Positions 61,097 to 64,000 of a stretch of 64,000 nucleotides of DNA are shown here, one piece after another. Position numbers and translations under genes: made by a program. The notes beneath the pieces were generated by a model. It had not been told where the DNA came from, searched no databases, and saw nothing but the letters and a program-made list of their open reading frames with translations. The first letter of the stretch is position 1, and each line of letters opens with the position of its first letter. This stretch comes from Hyphomonas atlantica corrig. (GTDB taxonomy: Bacteria; Pseudomonadota; Alphaproteobacteria; Caulobacterales; Hyphomonadaceae), in NCBI RefSeq assembly GCF_000682715.1, contig NZ_AWFH01000063.1:1-64000 (forward strand), read 5' to 3'.

Positions 61097-62758
61097 TCAG
61101 TCGTCCGGCTCCAGCCAGCCTGTATAGGTTGCAATATGGCCGCCAAGCGGCAGGTCGATGCGTACGTCGAAGCAGGGGCGGCCCTTAGCGTCGACGGTTT
61201 CACGCGTGCTGCTGCGCGGGCGCAGGAAACCGGGCAATGGTACGCCCAGCATGCGGGCTGATGTGACGGGGTAGGCGAGTTGCGTGTCCCTGGCGCCGAG
61301 TGCGATGGTGAAGCTGAGCAGGCCAAAGCGCTCGCGCATGCGGCCGCTGCCGGGTGGGGATGCGGCAGACAGTTGGGATCGGAAAGTGTGCGTTCCAAAG
61401 GTTCGTTGCCAGGTTTCCGCCTCGCCGTTGCGGGTCATGCTGACCGTGACGGGGACATCATTGCCGGCCGGAGGAAAGCCGGCAATGGCCCCTGCAAGGC
61501 GCGACAGCAGGCTGGTGCCCCGAACAATACTTGCGCGGCCTGTCCAGCGCCGGGCGTGACTGACCGCGTGGAGCTGTTGGATCGGGGGTGGGAGGCGCTT
61601 GAATTGGTCGCCGAGAATTGTCGTAAAGAGGAAGGGAGCGGGGCGCTCCGTCTGTCCCGTCGTTACGCGCAGTCGACCCAGGGCATGTTCGGCTTCGTCC
61701 AGGGTGAACTCATCGAGGCAGGGGCGCGCACCCGGCGCGATTTCTCCGCTGGCGATCTTGCGGCAGAGGATTTCAGCAGGGATGGCCGGAATGGCAGGGC
61801 CGTCGCCACCCTCCACGATCAGTGTCCAGTCACGCGCAATGGGTTCTCGCCTCGCATTTAGGCCCGTAACCGAGACGCGCATGCCTCCGGTCGACGACCC
61901 GAACGGTTCCAGCCGGTCGGCCACCCATTTCAGCGGCCGGGCGAGCGGCGCCAGGCTGGGCAGCCATTTCCAGCGTACCGGCTGTGAGAGAAGGCTGAGC
62001 CCGCCATGCATCAGTTTCAGGTCGAGACCGGCGCGAAAGCTGACGGATCGCGCATTGAAATGAGCGGGGAAAAGCTGAAGGTCTGGCGCGCCAATCAGGC
62101 TGGCCCATCGGCGGCGGAGCGTTGGCGCGCCGGGAAGGGAAAGAGTCAGGGTCGTGATGTCTCCCCATCCGGTAACCTCTTTCCATTGCCCGGCCTGCCA
62201 GATACGCATTGGGCGCCCGGCCTGTCCGGCGATCGCCCGGATGACCGACAAACCGCGGGGGGCGCGATTGCCGGGTAGGATGACGCTTTCAATATGGTCA
62301 ATCTGCTCAATCCCCGAATTCAACCGCGTGACCGCGGCGGACGACAGGGCCGGTACGCTGGATACGCCCGACAGGACAGTAAGGGCTTTCTCGCGTGCCT
62401 GATCGTTCAAGATCGAGATATTGGCTGTGAAGTCTCCGTCGTCGGACAAGTCGAGGTAATGGGCACCAGCCGCCAACGCGGCCCGTGCGATTGGGTAGCG
62501 ATCATCGCAGCGACGCTGAAACGGACCTGAGGCGTCTACGACGATGAAAGGGGCCTCGGCGGCAAGCCGGTCAGCGAAATCGTTCGTGTGCGTGTCCAGC
62601 TGAGCGGGGCGGCAGGGGGTGCCCGTGCAAAAAGCGCTAGCCTTCGAAAAGCTCCGGCCTGCGACGATCACCTCAAACCGCGGGTCGGCAGAGAGCGCCT
62701 TTGCCAGTTTTCCTCCGAATACGCCATATCCACCCAGGATGAGAACACACTTACTCAA
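61097..62758 (-). CDS. Saccharopine-dehydrogenase-like protein with DUF4166 domain
   Basis: 553 residues: N-terminal NAD(P)-binding Rossmann domain of the saccharopine dehydrogenase type (VLILGGYGVFGGKLAKALS, VVDASGPFQ, AGAHYLDLSDDG) and a C-terminal DUF4166 domain (about 370-553, ending DVRIDLPLGGHIATYTGWL). Fusion of these two is a known arrangement; the substrate is unknown, with hints elsewhere at lipid or quinone-like chemistry. The TTG start (MSKCVLILGG) overlaps the upstream DCC gene by eight bases, so they are coupled. Confidence 0.88.
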   Translation of the reverse strand: MSKCVLILGGYGVFGGKLAKALSADPRFEVIVAGRSFSKASAFCTGTPCRPAQLDTHTNDFADRLAAEAPFIVVDASGPFQRRCDDRYPIARAALAAGAHYLDLSDDGDFTANISILNDQAREKALTVLSGVSSVPALSSAAVTRLNSGIEQIDHIESVILPGNRAPRGLSVIRAIAGQAGRPMRIWQAGQWKEVTGWGDITTLTLSLPGAPTLRRRWASLIGAPDLQLFPAHFNARSVSFRAGLDLKLMHGGLSLLSQPVRWKWLPSLAPLARPLKWVADRLEPFGSSTGGMRVSVTGLNARREPIARDWTLIVEGGDGPAIPAIPAEILCRKIASGEIAPGARPCLDEFTLDEAEHALGRLRVTTGQTERPAPFLFTTILGDQFKRLPPPIQQLHAVSHARRWTGRASIVRGTSLLSRLAGAIAGFPPAGNDVPVTVSMTRNGEAETWQRTFGTHTFRSQLSAASPPGSGRMRERFGLLSFTIALGARDTQLAYPVTSARMLGVPLPGFLRPRSSTRETVDAKGRPCFDVRIDLPLGGHIATYTGWLEPDD

Positions 62759-63155
62759 TTAGCCGGGCCTTCAGTTCGGGCGAAGGCATAGGGCATGTGC
62801 GCCTTCCCAGCTTGTACCGGTTGCGGGCGATCAGCAGATAGGGCGACTTGCTGAATCCGTCGGGCAAGAAATTCAAAATGCGGGCGGCGCGCCACGGCCA
62901 GCCGAGTGCGCTCATAGCGGCTGTGAAGGCGCGCATGTGAGTGTATGCGCTGCCATCGACTATCACGATGTTTGTTTCCATCTCTTCCGGACAGAGACCG
63001 TATTTGCGATAGAGGTTCTGCCCGGTCTGAGAGTGAGCTGTAACAAATCGGAAACGTCCGAGCTTGTCATTTCGCGTCATGAAATGTGCGAAGCCCGAAC
63101 AGAAAACGCAATATCCGTCGAAAACGATGAGATCTTGTGGCGCAACATCGGTCAT
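62751..63155 (-). CDS. DCC family thiol-disulfide oxidoreductase (DUF393)
   Basis: 134 residues with the family motif DGYCVFCSGFAHFM (CxxC near residue 15). Family members have a thioredoxin-like fold, and their redox partners are unknown. The ATG at 63155 (MTDVAPQDLIVFDG) is preferred; the frame is open to 63185. Coupled to the DUF4166 gene by an eight-base overlap (TTGAGTAA), suggesting a shared pathway. Confidence 0.88.
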   Translation of the reverse strand: MTDVAPQDLIVFDGYCVFCSGFAHFMTRNDKLGRFRFVTAHSQTGQNLYRKYGLCPEEMETNIVIVDGSAYTHMRAFTAAMSALGWPWRAARILNFLPDGFSKSPYLLIARNRYKLGRRTCPMPSPELKARLIE

Positions 63156-63257
63156 CCGGGCTCTCTCCGTGAGGAACGCTATCAATCTAATGTTGATTTC
63201 GGCAATTGGCCATGCCTGTCGGGAGCGTGCGTCGCTTTGTCTGAAATTCGGGTCTTT

Positions 63258-64000
63258 CTAGCAATCGAGCGCAATGTGGTCCGTGATGCCGATGGCCGCC
63301 AGGAAGGCGGGGTCGTGGCTGATGACGAGGAGGGCGCCGGTATAGGCGTTGAGGGCGGCTTCGAGGGTTTCGATCGTGGCCATGTCGAGATGGTTGGTCG
63401 GCTCGTCCAGCAGGAGGAGTTCGGGCGGCTGGGGCGCGGCGAAGATGGCGGCGAGGCCCGCGCGCAGGCGTTCGCCGCCGCTAAGCGTCGCCACAGGCTG
63501 GTGCGCCGCCTCGTTGCGGAAGGCAAAGCGGGCGAGCGCGGCATGGGCCGCGTTGCGGCTGAGATGCGGCTGCACGGCGTGGAGCGCATCGAGGATGGAG
63601 CCTTCCCGCGGCAGAAGGCTGACATGCTGGTCCAGCCGGGCGATGCGCGGCGTCAGCGTCTCGACCGTGCCGGAGACGGGGGGGATTTCGCCGAGGATCA
63701 TCCGCATCAGCGTGGACTTGCCCGAGCCATTGGGGCCGGAGATGGCGACGCGCCGGGGGCCGCGCAGCTCAAACGAGAGCGGGCCGAACAGGTGGCGATC
63801 TTCGAAGGCGGCGACGGCGTCCTTTAAGCGGAGAATGTCTTTCGAATTGGGCAGGTCGACGTGTGGCACATCCATCGAGATGGGCGCGGTGATCTCGACC
63901 TTTGCGCGGGCGGCCTCGAAACTGTCTGCGGCGTCGCCAATCAAGCGTCCGGCGAGGTGGTCGCCGCGGGCAGATGTGTGTTCGGCGCGTTCGGCGCGGG
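63258..64000 (-). CDS. ABC-F family ATPase (partial, cut by window edge)
   Basis: C-terminal part of a two-ATPase ABC-F protein, translation-factor type, with no membrane domain. Visible: Walker [16 protein letters not shown], signature [15 protein letters not shown] and Walker [21 protein letters not shown], then [18 protein letters not shown]. The frame is open to the last base; the codon at 63944 is an internal Leu, not a start. The N-terminal ATPase and the start lie beyond the window. This subgroup may handle stalled ribosomes or antibiotic protection. Confidence 0.9.
   Translation of the reverse strand, partial: RAERAEHTSARGDHLAGRLIGDAADSFEAARAKVEITAPISMDVPHVDLPNSKDILRLKDAVAAFEDRHLFGPLSFELRGPRRVAISGPNGSGKSTLMRMILGEIPPVSGTVETLTPRIARLDQHVSLLPREGSILDALHAVQPHLSRNAAHAALARFAFRNEAAHQPVATLSGGERLRAGLAAIFAAPQPPELLLLDEPTNHLDMATIETLEAALNAYTGALLVISHDPAFLAAIGITDHIALDC

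Noticed and set aside
59820-61127. 435-codon ORF opposite the acyl-CoA dehydrogenase
   Set aside because: It is an antisense shadow; the dehydrogenase has all family motifs, an SD and a terminator.
1-64000. CRISPR array or cas genes
   Set aside because: No set of regularly spaced short repeats and no Cas-like protein was seen.

Overview
The window is a chromosome segment of a GC-rich alphaproteobacterium. The lipid-A/capsule Kdo genes, the phasin, ClpS/ClpA pair, NnrU, GFA, RcnB and DUF-type genes, and a GTA-type DUF2793 protein, suggest a stalked or marine member of the Hyphomonadaceae (Hyphomonas/Henriciella-like). That family call is inference; no rRNA is present. Several genes use TTG starts with good Shine-Dalgarno (SD) sequences.

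Layout. 0.3-7.8 kb: glmS, then a tightly overlapping dTDP-L-rhamnose operon (rfbC-rfbB-rfbD-rfbA), a convergent AGE-family sugar epimerase and a divergent nucleotidyltransferase-fold protein. 7.9-10.8 kb: a lipidated S8 autotransporter protease and a small lipoprotein. 10.8-14.3 kb: an ahcY-purU-metK operon joining the SAM cycle to one-carbon folate metabolism. 14.4-33.7 kb: a surface-polysaccharide region with a WbpE-like aminotransferase, FkbM methyltransferase, sulfotransferase, ABC-2 exporter, glycosyltransferase, two Kps-type capsule transferases (one fused to a GT-A domain), a sulfotransferase-methyltransferase fusion, UDP-xylose synthase, galE and kdsD (with kdsA at 42.7 kb). phhA, a tRNA-Ile2(CAU), a SIMPL protein and an orphan DUF2793 gene sit among them. 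The set fits an ABC-exported, Kdo-linked, probably sulfated and methylated capsule. 33.8-43.5 kb: housekeeping genes (D,D-carboxypeptidase, phasin, clpS-clpA, serine hydrolase, MscS, then the kdsA-GNAT-rluE operon).

43.74-47.89 kb is the most unusual part. An AT-richer segment of about 4.1 kb is bounded by an exact 25-bp direct repeat and carries two overlapping reverse-transcriptase genes resembling the defence system DRT type 3 (Drt3a/Drt3b). It has no integrase. Paired GGGAAAC repeats lie inside both ends, and a short stem-loop with an exposed ACACAC lies downstream of the second RT, a candidate for the DRT3 non-coding RNA template. The repeat covers the SD and start codon of a 26-codon small ORF, so the insertion appears to have separated that ORF from its promoter while rebuilding its SD.

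48-64 kb: RcnB-like protein, arfB, arsM, the der-bamB-yfgM-like block, panB, GFA, nnrU, DUF3297, a GGDEF/EAL protein, a sulfotransferase-family protein, a small gene that runs into a REP-like palindrome, an acyl-CoA dehydrogenase, a saccharopine-dehydrogenase/DUF4166 protein with an overlapping DCC thiol oxidoreductase, and an ABC-F ATPase cut by the window edge.
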